A stretch of 64,000 bases of DNA from Micromonospora marina (lineage in GTDB: Bacteria > Actinomycetota > Actinomycetes > Mycobacteriales > Micromonosporaceae): NCBI RefSeq assembly GCF_900091565.1, contig NZ_FMCV01000007.1:62001-126000 (forward strand). The letters run 5' to 3'. Position numbers and translations under genes: made by a program. The notes beneath the pieces were generated by a model that saw nothing but the letters and a program-made list of their open reading frames with translations, was not told where the DNA came from and ran no database searches. Of the stretch, positions 37,035-46,524 are shown one piece after another (the first letter of the stretch is position 1; every line of letters begins with the position of its first letter).

Positions 37035-39290
37035 TCACCCGATCGGGCGCAAGCGCCGCAGCCGAAGGCTGTTGCCCACCACGAACACCGACGAGAACGC
37101 CATCGCCGCCCCGGCGAGCATCGGGTTGAGCAGACCGGCCGCCGCCAGCGGCAGCGCCGCGACGTTGTAGGCGAACGCCCAGAACAGGTTGCCCTTGATG
37201 ATCGCCAGCGTCCGGCGGGAGAGCCGGATGGCGTCCGCGGCGGCCGTCAGGTCGCCCCGCACCAGCGTCAGGTCGGCCGCCTCGATGGCCGCGTCCGTGC
37301 CGGTGCCCATGGCCAGCCCGAGGTCGGCCCGGGCCAGCGCGGCGGCGTCGTTCACCCCGTCGCCGACCATGGCGACCACCCGGCCCTCGCGCTGGAGCCG
37401 CTCGACCACGTCGACCTTGTCGGCGGGCAGCACCTCCGCGATCACCTCGTCGATGCCGACCTCGGCAGCCACCGCCTTCGCCACCGTGGTGTTGTCGCCG
37501 GTGAGCAGCACCGGCCGCAGGCCCAGCTCACGCAGCCGGGCGACCGCCGCCCGGCTGGTCGGCTTCACCCCGTCGGCCACCGCGAGCACACCCCGGGCCC
37601 GACCGTCCCAGCCGGCCAGGATCGCCGTCCGCCCGGCGGCCTCCGCGCCGGACGCGGCCCGCTCGACCTCCTCGGGTACGTCGAGACCCCGCTCCCGCAG
37701 CAGCCGGGCCCGGCCGACCACCACACTCCGGCCGTCGACGGTGCCGGTCACGCCCAGCCCTTCGGCGTTGGCGAACCCGCCGACCGGCGGCAGCGCCCCG
37801 GCCTCGGCCGCGGCCTCGGCGACGGCCCGCGCGATCGGATGCTCGGAGGCGGCCTCCAGCGCGCCGGCCACCCGGAGCAGCTCGGCGGCGTCCTCGCCCC
37901 CGGCGGGCAGCACCTCGGCCAGCGCCATCCGGCCGGTGGTGACGGTGCCGGTCTTGTCGAGCACCACGGTGTCGACCCGGCGGGTGGACTCCAGCACCTC
38001 CGGCCCCTTGATCAGCACTCCGAGCTGCGCGCCGCGCCCGGTGCCCACGAGCAGCGCGGTCGGCGTGGCCAGGCCGAGCGCGCACGGGCAGGCGATGATC
38101 AGGACGGCCACCGCCGCGGTGAACGCGGCGGCCGGCCCGGAACCGGTGCCGAGCCACCAGCCGAGTGTGCCGGCGGCCAGCGCGATCACGATCGGCACGA
38201 ACACGCCGGAGACCCGGTCGGCGAGCCGCTGCACCGCCGCCTTGCCGGTCTGCGCCTGCTCCACCAGCCGCGCCATCTGGGCGAGCTGGGTGTCGCCGCC
38301 GACCCGGGTGACGCGGACCACCAGCCGGCCGCCGGCGTTCACCGTGGCGCCGACCACGGCGTCGCCCGGCCCCACCTCGACCGGCACCGACTCGCCGGTG
38401 AGCATGGCGGCGTCGACGGCCGAGGTGCCCTCCTCGACCACGCCGTCGGTGGCGACCTTCTCGCCGGGCCGGACCACGAACCGGTCCCCGACCGCGAGCC
38501 GGCCGACCGGAATCCGGGTCTCCTGCCCGCCGCGCAGCACCGCCACGTCCTTGGCGCCCAGTTCGAGCAGGGCCCGCAGCGCCGAGCCGGCGGTGCGCTT
38601 GGAGCGGGCCTCGAAGTACCGCCCGGCCAGGATGAACACGGTCACCCCGGCGGCGGCCTCCAGGTAGATGTTGCCGGCGCCGTCGCCGCGGGTGATGTCG
38701 AAGCTGAACGCGTGCGTCATCCCGGGCATGCCGGCGTCGCCGAGGAACAGGGCCCAGAGCGACCAGCCGAACGCGGCAAGTGTGCCGAGCGAGACGAGCG
38801 TGTCCATGGTCGCCGCGCCGTGCCGCAGGTTGACCAGCGCGGCGCGGTGGAACGGCAGCCCGCCCCAGACCACCACGGGGGCGGCGAGCGTCAGCGAGGC
38901 CCACTGCCAGTAGTCGAACTGCCAGGCCGGCACCATGGCGAGCACGATCACCGGCAGGGTGAGCACGGCGGAGACCCAGAGCCGGGTACGCGCCGCGCGC
39001 AGCTCGTCCACCGGCTCCCCGGCCGCTGCCGCCTCCGCCTGCTCGGGCGGCGGCGGCACCACGGCGGTGTAACCGGTCTTCTCGACCGTGGCGATCAGGT
39101 CGGCCGGGGCGATGTCGTCGGCGTACCGGACGGTGGCCTTCTCGGTGGCGTAGTTCACTGTCGCCTCGACGCCGTCCATCCGGTTGAGCTTCTTCTCGAT
39201 CCGGGCGGCGCAGGACGCGCAGGTCATCCCGCCGATCGCCAGTTCGATCAGGTTCGGCGCGGTGGGCAGCGCCTTTCCCGTGGCAGTCAT
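37035..39290 (-). CDS. copA: Copper-exporting P1B-type ATPase CopA
   Basis: A 751-aa heavy-metal P-type ATPase. One N-terminal metal-binding domain ([15 protein letters not shown]) is followed by eight helices with the CPC metal site ([17 protein letters not shown]), [19 protein letters not shown], the HP motif [10 protein letters not shown] and [15 protein letters not shown] with GMTCASC indicates Cu(I) export. ATG 39290 has GGAGG eight bases upstream. It is the third gene of the copper unit under CsoR-like boxes. Confidence 0.94.
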   Translation of the reverse strand: MTATGKALPTAPNLIELAIGGMTCASCAARIEKKLNRMDGVEATVNYATEKATVRYADDIAPADLIATVEKTGYTAVVPPPPEQAEAAAAGEPVDELRAARTRLWVSAVLTLPVIVLAMVPAWQFDYWQWASLTLAAPVVVWGGLPFHRAALVNLRHGAATMDTLVSLGTLAAFGWSLWALFLGDAGMPGMTHAFSFDITRGDGAGNIYLEAAAGVTVFILAGRYFEARSKRTAGSALRALLELGAKDVAVLRGGQETRIPVGRLAVGDRFVVRPGEKVATDGVVEEGTSAVDAAMLTGESVPVEVGPGDAVVGATVNAGGRLVVRVTRVGGDTQLAQMARLVEQAQTGKAAVQRLADRVSGVFVPIVIALAAGTLGWWLGTGSGPAAAFTAAVAVLIIACPCALGLATPTALLVGTGRGAQLGVLIKGPEVLESTRRVDTVVLDKTGTVTTGRMALAEVLPAGGEDAAELLRVAGALEAASEHPIARAVAEAAAEAGALPPVGGFANAEGLGVTGTVDGRSVVVGRARLLRERGLDVPEEVERAASGAEAAGRTAILAGWDGRARGVLAVADGVKPTSRAAVARLRELGLRPVLLTGDNTTVAKAVAAEVGIDEVIAEVLPADKVDVVERLQREGRVVAMVGDGVNDAAALARADLGLAMGTGTDAAIEAADLTLVRGDLTAAADAIRLSRRTLAIIKGNLFWAFAYNVAALPLAAAGLLNPMLAGAAMAFSSVFVVGNSLRLRRLRPIG

Positions 39291-39307
39291 CGCGGCACCT
39301 CCGGCGC

Positions 39308-40279
39308 TCAACTGTGCCCGTGCCCCGGGCTGCCGTGTCCGGCGTCCGGGGTCGGTGCGGTGGTGGGTGCCGGCGCGGTGGGCACCGGCGCGGTCCGGTC
39401 GCCGGCGAGGACGGTGAACTCGGCGGTGTGCACCGCGTCGCCGTGCCGGAAGTCCAGGTAGAGACGGTACGCCCCGGCCGAGGGCACCTCGGCGGCGAAC
39501 GTGATCGCCGGACCGGCCGGTGTGCGCCCGTCGCCGGGCGTGCCCTCCGGGTGCACGTGCAGGTACGCCAGGTCGCCCTGCCGCAGCGCCACCAGGTGCC
39601 CGTACGCGCCGAGGTAGGGCTGAAGGTCGGTGACCGGCCGCCCGTCGCGGCTGACGGAGAGCGTGAGCCGGCTGGTCCGGCCCGGCTCCGGCGTGCCGGT
39701 CAGGGTGACCGTGTAGCCGTCGACGGTGGTGCTGGTCGCCGGTGCCGGCAGCGGCCGGGCGGTCAGCTCGCCGGGGACCGTGACGTCCAGGCCGAGGGTC
39801 AGCGGGTCGCCGCCTTCGGGGGTGAAGTCGGCGAACGCCCGCCAGGCGCCGGGGCCGTGCAGCGGCGAGGCGACCTGCCAGGTGCCGTCGCCGGTCATCT
39901 CCGGGTGGACGTGCCGGAACCCGGAGAGGTCCCGCCGGGCGACGATCAGGTGCATGCGCTTGTCGTGGGCCACCTCGAAGCGGGTGACCGGCGCGCCGTC
40001 CGGGCCGGTGATCCGGAAGGCGAACTGTCCGGCCGGGGCGGCGGCGGGCTGGAACGTGTAGCCGCGTTCGGAGACGAGCAGCCCGCCGGGCGGGTGCGCG
40101 GAGGCCCCGTTCTCGTCACCGTGGCCGGTGCCGCCGGCCCCGTGGTCGCTGTCGCTGTCGTCGTGGCGGGTGTCGGCGGCCGGGGCGACGGGATCGACCA
40201 GGGTGCCGATCCCGTAAGCCGCGCCGAACACCGCCACGAGGCCGAGGGCGAAGCCGCTGAGCTTCGTCGCCGTGTTCAT
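39308..40279 (-). CDS. Exported histidine-rich copper-locus protein
   Basis: A 323-aa protein with an N-terminal signal or anchor helix ([21 protein letters not shown]). A His/Asp-rich segment ([17 protein letters not shown]) and beta-rich domains with HVHPEMTG and [10 protein letters not shown] follow; the C-terminus is HGSPGHGHS. The histidine clusters suggest metal binding outside the membrane. It lies between copZ and copA (17-base and 36-base gaps), so a role in periplasmic-side copper handling is likely. No exact family name is assigned. Confidence 0.8.
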   Translation of the reverse strand: MNTATKLSGFALGLVAVFGAAYGIGTLVDPVAPAADTRHDDSDSDHGAGGTGHGDENGASAHPPGGLLVSERGYTFQPAAAPAGQFAFRITGPDGAPVTRFEVAHDKRMHLIVARRDLSGFRHVHPEMTGDGTWQVASPLHGPGAWRAFADFTPEGGDPLTLGLDVTVPGELTARPLPAPATSTTVDGYTVTLTGTPEPGRTSRLTLSVSRDGRPVTDLQPYLGAYGHLVALRQGDLAYLHVHPEGTPGDGRTPAGPAITFAAEVPSAGAYRLYLDFRHGDAVHTAEFTVLAGDRTAPVPTAPAPTTAPTPDAGHGSPGHGHS

Positions 40280-40315
40280 GGTGTCTCCTCGGTTTCTGCG
40301 GGTCCGCCGGACCCG

Positions 40316-40522
40316 TCACGCACCGACGAGGTCGTAGCCGGCCTCGTCGACCGCCGCGCGGACCGCGTCCACGTCCAGCGGGTTCCGACTGGTGACGGTG
40401 ACCCGGCCGCCGGCCAGGTCGACCTGGACGTCGGTGACGCCCGGAAGCGCGCTCAGCTCGGTGCTCACCGAGTTGACGCAGTGCCCGCAGGTCATGCCGT
40501 TCACCTGGTACGTGGTCTCCAT
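40316..40522 (-). CDS. copZ: Copper chaperone, heavy-metal-associated domain protein
   Basis: A 68-aa HMA-domain protein with GMTCGHCVNSVSTEL near residue 10, the Cu(I)-binding CxxC. It should hand copper to CopA. ATG 40522 was chosen for GGAGG upstream; an ATG at 40540 lies inside a CsoR-type box and lacks a site. First gene of the copper operon. Confidence 0.92.
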   Translation of the reverse strand: METTYQVNGMTCGHCVNSVSTELSALPGVTDVQVDLAGGRVTVTSRNPLDVDAVRAAVDEAGYDLVGA

Positions 40523-40539
40523 CTCGCCCTCCGATCTCA

Positions 40540-40554
40540 TACCCCCCTGGGGTA
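40540..40554. promoter_or_regulatory. CsoR-type operator TACCCCCCTGGGGTA
   Basis: A 15-bp palindrome 17 bases upstream of copZ. It fits the TACCCC-N3-GGGGTA boxes of copper-sensing CsoR repressors. Copper binding to CsoR would release it and switch on copZ-copA. Confidence 0.88.
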
Positions 40555-40571
40555 CGACTCGAACGTTAGCA

Positions 40572-40586
40572 TACCCCCGAGGGGTA
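40572..40586. promoter_or_regulatory. CsoR-type operator TACCCCCGAGGGGTA
   Basis: The second of two palindromes in the divergent copZ/csoR promoter region, 16 bases upstream of csoR. Centre-to-centre spacing from the other box is 32 bases. It probably gives autoregulation of csoR. Confidence 0.88.
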
Positions 40587-40602
40587 CGCTATCCTCGGTG
40601 TC

Positions 40603-40902
40603 ATGACCGCGCCGTCCAGCCCGACCCGGGGCTACACCGCCAGCAAGGACCAACTCCTCGCCCGGCTCCGCCGGATCGAGGGCCAGGTCCGTGGCATCGA
40701 GAAGATGGTCGAGGACGACCGCTACTGCATCGACGTGCTGACCCAGATCTCGGCCATCCAGGCGGCGCTGGACAAGGTCGGCCTCGGCCTGCTCGACGGC
40801 CACGCCCGGCACTGCATGCACGAGGGCGCCGCCGAGGGCCGGGCCGACGAGATGGCGACCGAGATGATGGCCGCCGTCGGCCGCCTCATGAAGCGCGGCT
40901 GA
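40603..40902 (+). CDS. csoR: CsoR copper-sensing repressor
   Basis: A 99-aa all-helical DUF156 repressor. The Cu(I) ligands Cys-His-Cys are visible: RYCIDVLTQ near residue 46, and GHARHCMHEG near 67-75. RIEGQVRGIEKMVEDDRYC is the family signature. It is divergent from the copper operon, with two palindromic operators between. Confidence 0.95.
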   Translation: MTAPSSPTRGYTASKDQLLARLRRIEGQVRGIEKMVEDDRYCIDVLTQISAIQAALDKVGLGLLDGHARHCMHEGAAEGRADEMATEMMAAVGRLMKRG

Positions 40903-40920
40903 AACGGTCACCCGCCCGTC

Positions 40921-40944
40921 CCGGGCCCGGCCTGCCGGGCCCGG
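40921..40944 (+). terminator. GC hairpin after csoR
   Basis: CCGGGCCCGG occurs twice with four bases between, giving a 10-bp stem, 19 bases past the csoR stop. There is no U-tract. The remainder of 40945-41065 shows no gene. Confidence 0.55.
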
Positions 40945-41065
40945 CGAGCCGGGCTGCCTACCATGGCCGGGCGACGCCCCGGACGTGGTCGACACGTCCA
41001 CGCCGGCCGGGTGACCAGACCGGTCCGGCGGACCAGGCGTCGCCGCGACCGTTGGGAGAGACGCC

Positions 41066-42340
41066 ATGGGTGCCGACCACACCCGCCCCGCAGCCGCCGC
41101 GCCGCCGGGCGTACGACGGCTGCTCGTCGCCGTGGTGGTTCCGCTGTTCGCGCTCACCGTGATCGCGGCGCTGGTGCTCTGGCCCCGGCAGGACCGGGAG
41201 CCGGTCGGCGGCGCGGACGTCCCCCGCTACCACGGCACCGTGACCCGGGTGGTCACCGAGCCCTGCCCGCCCACCCCGGAGACGCCGGCCGGTGGAGGTG
41301 GCCCCTGCGGCACCGTGACCGTCACCGCCGAGCAGGGCCCGGACGCGGGCCGGCCGGTCGAGATGCCGATCCCGGCCGGGCCGGGCGCGCCCCGGGTCGC
41401 CGTCGGCGACGAGGTCGTCCTGGTCGAACTGACCGACCCGGCCGACCCGGCGGTGAAGTCCTACAACATCGCCGAGCACCAGCGCGGCACACCGCTGATC
41501 TGGCTGATGGTGCTGTTCGCCGCCGCGATCGTGGCGTTCGGCCGCTGGCGCGGGCTCGCCGCGCTCGGCGGGCTGGTGGCCAGCTTCGCCATCGTGCTCG
41601 GCTTCGTGCTGCCGGGCATCGGGTCCGGCCGGCCGCCGCTGCTGGTGGCGATCGTGGGCGCCGCGCTGATCATGTTCGTGGTGCTCTACCTGACCCACGG
41701 GATCACCGCGCAGACGTCGGTGGCGGTGCTCGGCACGCTCGGCAGCCTGGTGGTCACCGGCGTGCTCGGCCTGCTCGCCACGTCCGCCACCCACCTGACC
41801 GGCTTCGGCAGCGAGGACGCCACCACGCTGTCCATGTTCCAGGCCGACGTGGACCTGCACGGGCTGCTGCTGGCCGGCATCATCATCGGCTCGCTGGGCG
41901 TGCTGGACGACGTCACAGTCACCCAGGCGGCCACCGTCACCGAACTGGCACACGCCAACCCGGGCCTGTCCCGGCGGCAGCTCTACCGGGCCGCGACCCG
42001 GGTCGGCCGGGCGCACATCGCGTCCACCGTCAACACCATCGTGCTGGCGTACGCGGGCGCCTCGCTGCCGCTGCTGCTCCTGCTGGTCGCCGACGCCCGA
42101 CCGGTCAGCCAGATCCTCACCAGCGAGTTCCTCGCCCAGGAGATCGTCCGCAGCGCGGTGGCCACGCTCGGCCTGATCGCCGCCGTACCGCTGACGACCG
42201 GACTGGCCGCGATCGTGACCACCGCCGGACGGCGCTCGCGCGGCGCGGAACCGGCGCCACCCGCGCCCCGGCCGCCGGCCGGGCGGGACGACGCGCTGGA
42301 GGCGCTCGGCGGCGGGAAGAGTACGGAGGCCGCATGGTGA
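41066..42340 (+). CDS. YibE/F-family membrane protein
   Basis: A 424-aa membrane protein. An N-terminal helix (residues 18-40) leads to an extracytoplasmic beta-rich domain (YHGTVTRVVTE, VAVGDEVVLVEL), then about seven helices starting at PLIWLMVLFAAAIVAFGRW with the conserved GVLDDVTVTQAATVTEL segment of the YibE/F family. Its function is not known. ATG 41066 has GGGAGAG upstream. Confidence 0.88.
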   Translation: MGADHTRPAAAAPPGVRRLLVAVVVPLFALTVIAALVLWPRQDREPVGGADVPRYHGTVTRVVTEPCPPTPETPAGGGGPCGTVTVTAEQGPDAGRPVEMPIPAGPGAPRVAVGDEVVLVELTDPADPAVKSYNIAEHQRGTPLIWLMVLFAAAIVAFGRWRGLAALGGLVASFAIVLGFVLPGIGSGRPPLLVAIVGAALIMFVVLYLTHGITAQTSVAVLGTLGSLVVTGVLGLLATSATHLTGFGSEDATTLSMFQADVDLHGLLLAGIIIGSLGVLDDVTVTQAATVTELAHANPGLSRRQLYRAATRVGRAHIASTVNTIVLAYAGASLPLLLLLVADARPVSQILTSEFLAQEIVRSAVATLGLIAAVPLTTGLAAIVTTAGRRSRGAEPAPPAPRPPAGRDDALEALGGGKSTEAAW

Positions 42341-42494
42341 CACTCCGCAGCGTGACCATCGATTTCAAACGCGACGCTGGTCACGGTGCGCCACGGCGAA
42401 ATCTCGCTATTGGTCGGCTTCCGGACGTAGAACCTCAGGAGTGCTGTCAGGTAACCTCGCTGCCGGTCACCGCCGAAGGCGCGCACCGGCGCCA

Positions 42495-42622
42495 GCGGTG
42501 CCGCCGCCCAATCGCCCGCGGGCGAGCCGGGGAACCAGGTACATGGGGTGAATCCGCGACAGCGGTAGGGGCCACTTCCGTCCCGAACCCGTCAGCTAAC
42601 CCGGTCGGCGGCCGACGGAAGG
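42495..42622 (+). ncRNA. c-di-AMP riboswitch (ydaO/yuaA class)
   Basis: The 5' leader carries the conserved ydaO core in order: GAGCCGGGGAACCA (42524-42537), TGGGGTGAATC (42544-42554), GGTAGGGGCCACTTCC, and CCGAACCCGTCAGCTAACC (42583-42601). These match the ydaO consensus closely. The RNA ends next to the ribosome-binding site AAGGGA (42619-42624) of the coiled-coil protein gene. Class members bind cyclic di-AMP and often control cell-wall hydrolases in actinomycetes. The 5' boundary is approximate. Confidence 0.92.
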
Positions 42623-42629
42623 GAACATT

Positions 42630-43658
42630 GTGACGGCACCCCTGCGCCGCTGGCTGACACCCGTGGTGGCCGTGCTGGCCTCGCTGGCCGTGCTGGCCGG
42701 GCCCACCCCGGCGACTGCGGCCCCCACTGCGGCGGCCCCCGGCACCCCCTCGGGTCACGAGGAGGACGGCGAACCGCCGCTCATCACCGAGGCGATCGAC
42801 GCCGCCAACCGCAACTTCCTCCAGGCCAAGGCGAAGCTGGCCAAGTCGCAGGACCGCCAGCGGCGGCTGGCGGCCGAGGTGAAGACGGCACAGGCCGAAT
42901 TCGACGCGCTCAGCCCACAGGTCAACCAGCTCGCCGCTCAGTCCTACCGGACCGGCCGGATGGGCGCGATGGCGATGCTGCTGGAGAGCAACTCCCCCGA
43001 TTCGTTCGTCCGCCGGGTCAACGCCCTGGACGAACTGAACCTCCTCAACGCGCAGCGCCTGGCCGCCATCAACGCGGTCAAGACCCGCGCCGAGCAGGCC
43101 AAGATCGCGCTCGACGCCGAGGTGCGCGAGCAGGAGAAGCAGAAGAACGCGATGGAGCGCGAGAAGGTGCAGGCCGAGCGCGCGCTGAAGCTCGTCGGCG
43201 GTCTCGGCTTCACCGGCGGCCTGGTCTCCGCCACCTCACCGGTCGCCAAGATCGCCCCCGGCCGCACCGCCGACGGCGGCTGGAAGGCCGAGTCGTGCAG
43301 CGAGGACGACCCGACCACCTCGGGCTGCGTCACACCGCGCACACTGCACGCCTACCAGGAGGTCCGCCGCGCGGGCTTCAAGCGCTTCGTGGGCTGCTAC
43401 CGGCCCGGCGGGCCGTGGGAGCACCCCAAGGGCAAGGCGTGCGACTGGTCGCTCCAGAACAGCGGCTTCGCGCCCTGGCACAACAACGACACCCGCCGGT
43501 ACGGCAACGAGGTCGCCGCCTTCCTCATCCGCAACGCCGACCGGCTGGGCATCTACTACGTCATCTGGAACCGGCAGATCTGGTTCCCGGCCACCGGCTG
43601 GCGTTCGTACAGCGGACCGTCGAACCACACCGATCACGTCCACATGTCGCTGCTCTGA
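42630..43658 (+). CDS. Secreted coiled-coil protein with LAS/M15-like C-terminal domain
   Basis: A 342-aa exported protein. The signal peptide (VVAVLASLAVLAGPTPATA) precedes a long coiled coil at about 55-195 rich in Lys/Gln/Glu/Ala. The C-terminal domain at about 225-342 has HPKGKACDWS near 270 and HTDHVHMSLL at the end, which fit the HxxGxAxD and HxH zinc motifs of LAS/M15 peptidases. The layout resembles NlpC/VanY-type cell-wall enzymes with a FtsX-linked coiled coil. GTG 42630 follows a c-di-AMP riboswitch, so production should respond to that second messenger. Confidence 0.82.
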   Translation: MTAPLRRWLTPVVAVLASLAVLAGPTPATAAPTAAAPGTPSGHEEDGEPPLITEAIDAANRNFLQAKAKLAKSQDRQRRLAAEVKTAQAEFDALSPQVNQLAAQSYRTGRMGAMAMLLESNSPDSFVRRVNALDELNLLNAQRLAAINAVKTRAEQAKIALDAEVREQEKQKNAMEREKVQAERALKLVGGLGFTGGLVSATSPVAKIAPGRTADGGWKAESCSEDDPTTSGCVTPRTLHAYQEVRRAGFKRFVGCYRPGGPWEHPKGKACDWSLQNSGFAPWHNNDTRRYGNEVAAFLIRNADRLGIYYVIWNRQIWFPATGWRSYSGPSNHTDHVHMSLL

Positions 43659-43667
43659 CCCGGACAC

Positions 43668-43704
43668 GATGAAGGGGCCGCCCCGAGGGCGGCCCCTTCA
43701 TCGC
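43668..43704. terminator. Bidirectional terminator
   Basis: A perfect 17-bp stem (CGATGAAGGGGCCGCCC and its complement, three-base loop) lies between the convergent coiled-coil and carbonic anhydrase genes, 9 bases from each end. Confidence 0.85.
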
Positions 43705-43712
43705 CCTACGGG

Positions 43713-44366
43713 TCAGCCGGCCAGCGCCGGGTCGGCGGGCGCCGCCGGAGCGGGCAGCGGGGCCGGGGACTGCGCCACGGTCCGCACCTCGCCGCCGGCG
43801 AGCCGGTACGACATGCCCACCACCGTGCACCGCCCGCCCGCCACCCGCTCGGCCAGTACGGCGGACCGGGCCAGCAGCGTCTCCACCGTCTGCGCGATGT
43901 GCACGTCGATGATGCCGTCGAGGTCGTCGACGCCCTGGCGGGCGGCGCGCAGCAGGCTGGGCGAGACCGCATCCACCACCGCGCCCAGGTGCCCGACCGG
44001 GGCGGCGCCGGTCCGGACCCCCTCCCGGGCTGCCTGGACCGCGCCGCACGAGTCGTGGCCGAGCACCACCACGAGCGGCGTGCCGAGCACGGTGACCGCG
44101 TACTCGACGCTGCCCAGCACCTCCGGCCCGGCGGTGTGCCCGGCCGTCCGCACCACGAAGAGGTCACCGAGACCGCGATCGAAGATGATCTCGGCGGCGA
44201 GCCGCGAGTCGGAGCAGCCGACGATCACCGCGAAGGGGTGCTGGCCGACGGCGACCGCCGCCCGGTGCCCGGCGTCCTGATTCGGATGCTGCGGAGCGCC
44301 ACTGACGAACCGGTGATTACCGGCACGCAGCTCGGTCAGTGCCTGCTCCGGGGTGCTCGGCGTCAT
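43713..44366 (-). CDS. Beta-class carbonic anhydrase
   Basis: A 217-aa enzyme interconverting CO2 and bicarbonate. The zinc ligands are clear: VIVGCSDSRLAAE near residue 50 and VLGHDSCGAVQAA near 103. FDRGLGDLFVVRTAGHTAGP between them is typical. The C-terminal tail is Pro/Ala-rich. ATG 44366 has GAGGTGAG upstream; the longer frame is not protein-like. It faces away from the winged-helix regulator gene. Confidence 0.94.
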   Translation of the reverse strand: MTPSTPEQALTELRAGNHRFVSGAPQHPNQDAGHRAAVAVGQHPFAVIVGCSDSRLAAEIIFDRGLGDLFVVRTAGHTAGPEVLGSVEYAVTVLGTPLVVVLGHDSCGAVQAAREGVRTGAAPVGHLGAVVDAVSPSLLRAARQGVDDLDGIIDVHIAQTVETLLARSAVLAERVAGGRCTVVGMSYRLAGGEVRTVAQSPAPLPAPAAPADPALAG

Positions 44367-44521
44367 GTCCCTCACCTCGTCTACCTGGGGAACCACCAGG
44401 CCGAACGGCCTCGCGACCCACGGTCACACGCACCTGGGGGCCCGTCAAGATTCGTGATACGCATTTCATACTTTCCCGTGCCGGCCCGCGCCGGGCCGGT
44501 ACCACCGAGCAGGGGAATAGC

Positions 44522-44860
44522 ATGACCACCATGGCGACCACACCAGCTGAGGGCGGGAGCCGCCGTAACTGGACCTTCCTCACCAACCACGGCCACGTGC
44601 TGCTCGCGATCGCACGCAATCCCACCGCCCGGCTGCGGGACGTGGCCGACGAGGTGGGCGTGACCGAACGGGCGGCCCAGGCCATCGTCGCCGACCTGGA
44701 GGCGGGGGGCTACCTGCGGCGTACGCGGGTGGGACGGCGCAACGAGTACACGATCAACCCAAAGGGACGCTTCCGGCACCCGGCCGAGGCCGACCAGCAG
44801 GTCGGCGCCCTGCTGGCCCTCTTCGCCGAGCCGGTCGGGGACGCCACCGCCGACAGGTGA
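44522..44860 (+). CDS. Winged-helix transcriptional regulator
   Basis: A 112-aa protein with a winged helix-turn-helix (GHVLLAIARNPTARLRDVAD, EVGVTERAAQAIVADLEAGG, then LRRTRVGRRNEYTINPKG). This is the MarR/ArsR-like group in actinomycetes without metal ligands. ATG 44522 has AGGGGA upstream. It is divergent from the carbonic anhydrase gene across 155 bases and might regulate it (inference). Ligand unknown. Confidence 0.85.
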   Translation: MTTMATTPAEGGSRRNWTFLTNHGHVLLAIARNPTARLRDVADEVGVTERAAQAIVADLEAGGYLRRTRVGRRNEYTINPKGRFRHPAEADQQVGALLALFAEPVGDATADR

Positions 44861-44915
44861 CCAGGCCGGCACCACGTGTGCCCGCGCGGGCGGGCGCGGC
44901 AGGTAATCTCACCGC

Positions 44916-46154
44916 GTGCGCGACAGCTCGCGGCCGGGCGCGACCACGGGACGCGTCCGGGCCGGACACCGGATCAGGTCTGTCCTCTCCGGAGCGACGG
45001 TGACCGCCCTGCTCGGCGGCGTGCTGGCGCTGCCCGCGCCCGCGCTGGCCGCCCCGAAGTGCGGCCCGCCCGGCGGCCCGGCGCCCACCGAGGTGCCGTG
45101 GGCGCTGAGCCGCCTCGACCCGGCCGCCGCGTGGCGGATCGGCAAGGGCGCGGGGATCACCGTCGCGGTGATCGACTCCGGGGTCTCGCCGGACCATCCC
45201 CTGCTGCGCGGGCGCGTGCTGCCGGGCGAGGACTTCAACCAGCTCGTCCGCCTGAAGGGCCAGTGCGACCTGGTCGGCCACGGCACCATGGTCGCGGGCA
45301 TCATCGCCGGCCGGGAGGGCACCGGCTCGCCGTACACCGGCATCGCGCCGGAGGCGAAGATCCTTCCGCTGCGGGTGCTGGCCGAGAACAGGGAGAACTT
45401 CGACCCGGACGTGCCGGCCGAGATCGGCAAGGCGATCCGCTGGGCGGTCGACCACGACGCCGACGTGATCAACCTGTCCCTGGTCACGCTCGACGACCCG
45501 GCGCTGAAGTCCGCGGTGCGGTACGCGCTCGGCAAGGACGTGGTGGTCGTCGCCTCCGCCGGCAACCGGCAGGAGAACCGGGAGGACCGGCCCGCCTATC
45601 CGGCGGCGTACGACGGTGTCGTCGCCGTCGCCGGGATCGACGAGCAGGGCGGGCACGTCGGCAGCTCGGTCAGCGGGGACTATGTGGACATCGCCGGCCC
45701 CGGGCTGGACATCGTCGGGCCCGCGCCGCAGGGATCGGGCTACCGGGCCGAACCGCAGGGCGGGACGAGCTTCGCCACCGCCTACGTCTCCGGGGCCGCC
45801 GCGCTGGTGCGGGCCGCACACCCGGACATCAGCGCCGACCAGGTCGCCTACCGGCTGACCCGTACCGCCGACAACCCGCCCGACGGGCACAACGCCGAGG
45901 TCGGCTTCGGCATGGTCAACCCGTACCGGGCGGTCACCAGCCTGCTGGGCACCCGGGAGGATCCGCCACCGGGTGCGATGCCGCCGCCGGCGCCGCCCGC
46001 CGACCCGCTGGCCTGGCAGCGCACCGTCGCGATCTGGGTCGCCGTCGTCGGCGCGCTGCTGGCCGGCGTCCTGCTGACGATGCGCCCCATCGTGGCACGC
46101 GGACGCCGGCGCGGATGGCGCCCCGGACGGCGGGAAGTCCCGCAGGACGCCTGA
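44916..46154 (+). CDS. mycP: Mycosin, ESX-associated subtilisin-like protease
   Basis: A 412-aa membrane-anchored S8 serine protease. A signal peptide (SVLSGATVTALLGGVLALPA) is followed by the catalytic triad motifs VIDSGVSPDH (Asp, about 85), GHGTMVAGIIAG (His, about 126) and GTSFATAYVSG (Ser, about 285). A Pro-rich stretch and one C-terminal helix (TVAIWVAVVGALLAGVLLTM) with a basic tail end it. This is the mycosin layout needed for ESX secretion. GTG 44916 is the start used. Confidence 0.93.
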   Translation: MRDSSRPGATTGRVRAGHRIRSVLSGATVTALLGGVLALPAPALAAPKCGPPGGPAPTEVPWALSRLDPAAAWRIGKGAGITVAVIDSGVSPDHPLLRGRVLPGEDFNQLVRLKGQCDLVGHGTMVAGIIAGREGTGSPYTGIAPEAKILPLRVLAENRENFDPDVPAEIGKAIRWAVDHDADVINLSLVTLDDPALKSAVRYALGKDVVVVASAGNRQENREDRPAYPAAYDGVVAVAGIDEQGGHVGSSVSGDYVDIAGPGLDIVGPAPQGSGYRAEPQGGTSFATAYVSGAAALVRAAHPDISADQVAYRLTRTADNPPDGHNAEVGFGMVNPYRAVTSLLGTREDPPPGAMPPPAPPADPLAWQRTVAIWVAVVGALLAGVLLTMRPIVARGRRRGWRPGRREVPQDA

Positions 46155-46164
46155 GAACGCACGA

Positions 46165-46197
46165 CGGCTCCGCCCGGCACGAGCCGGAGCGGAGCCG
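46165..46197. terminator. Hairpin between convergent mycP and esx genes
   Basis: CGGCTCCGC (46165-46173) pairs with GCGGAGCCG (46189-46197) over a 15-base loop, with inner GCC/GGC pairing possible. It sits 11 bases past the mycP stop and 18 before the esx stop. Confidence 0.6.
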
Positions 46198-46214
46198 CTG
46201 TGGACCGGTCGGGC

Positions 46215-46496
46215 TCAGTTGCCCCAGACCTTGGAGTTGCTCATCTCCGTGGTCATGTAGTTCTCGCGCGCGATGCCCACCGCGCCGCCGATCTCGTTCA
46301 GGACCTTGTTGATGTCCCGCACGGCGGCGTCCCACTGGGCCTGGTGCTGCTCGTAGGCGACCCGGTCCTGGCCCTCCCACTCGAGCTTGCTCAGCATCGC
46401 CCGAAGCGTGTCCAGCTTCTCGTCGATGGTCCGCGAGATGGCCTGCATCTGCTGGTTGCTGCTCTCCAGAACAGCGTAGTCAACCTTGATGCTCAT
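46215..46496 (-). CDS. WXG100 protein (EsxA-like)
   Basis: A 93-aa helical-hairpin protein. The turn motif is LEWEGQ (W-E-G) near residue 41, and the C-terminus carries ENYMTTEMSN, a YxxxE secretion motif. It should form a heterodimer with the upstream Esx protein and be exported. ATG 46496 has GAGGAG upstream. It is 28 bases downstream of its partner. Confidence 0.93.
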   Translation of the reverse strand: MSIKVDYAVLESSNQQMQAISRTIDEKLDTLRAMLSKLEWEGQDRVAYEQHQAQWDAAVRDINKVLNEIGGAVGIARENYMTTEMSNSKVWGN

Positions 46497-46524
46497 CGAT
46501 TCCTCCTCTGCCTGTCCTCGCGGA

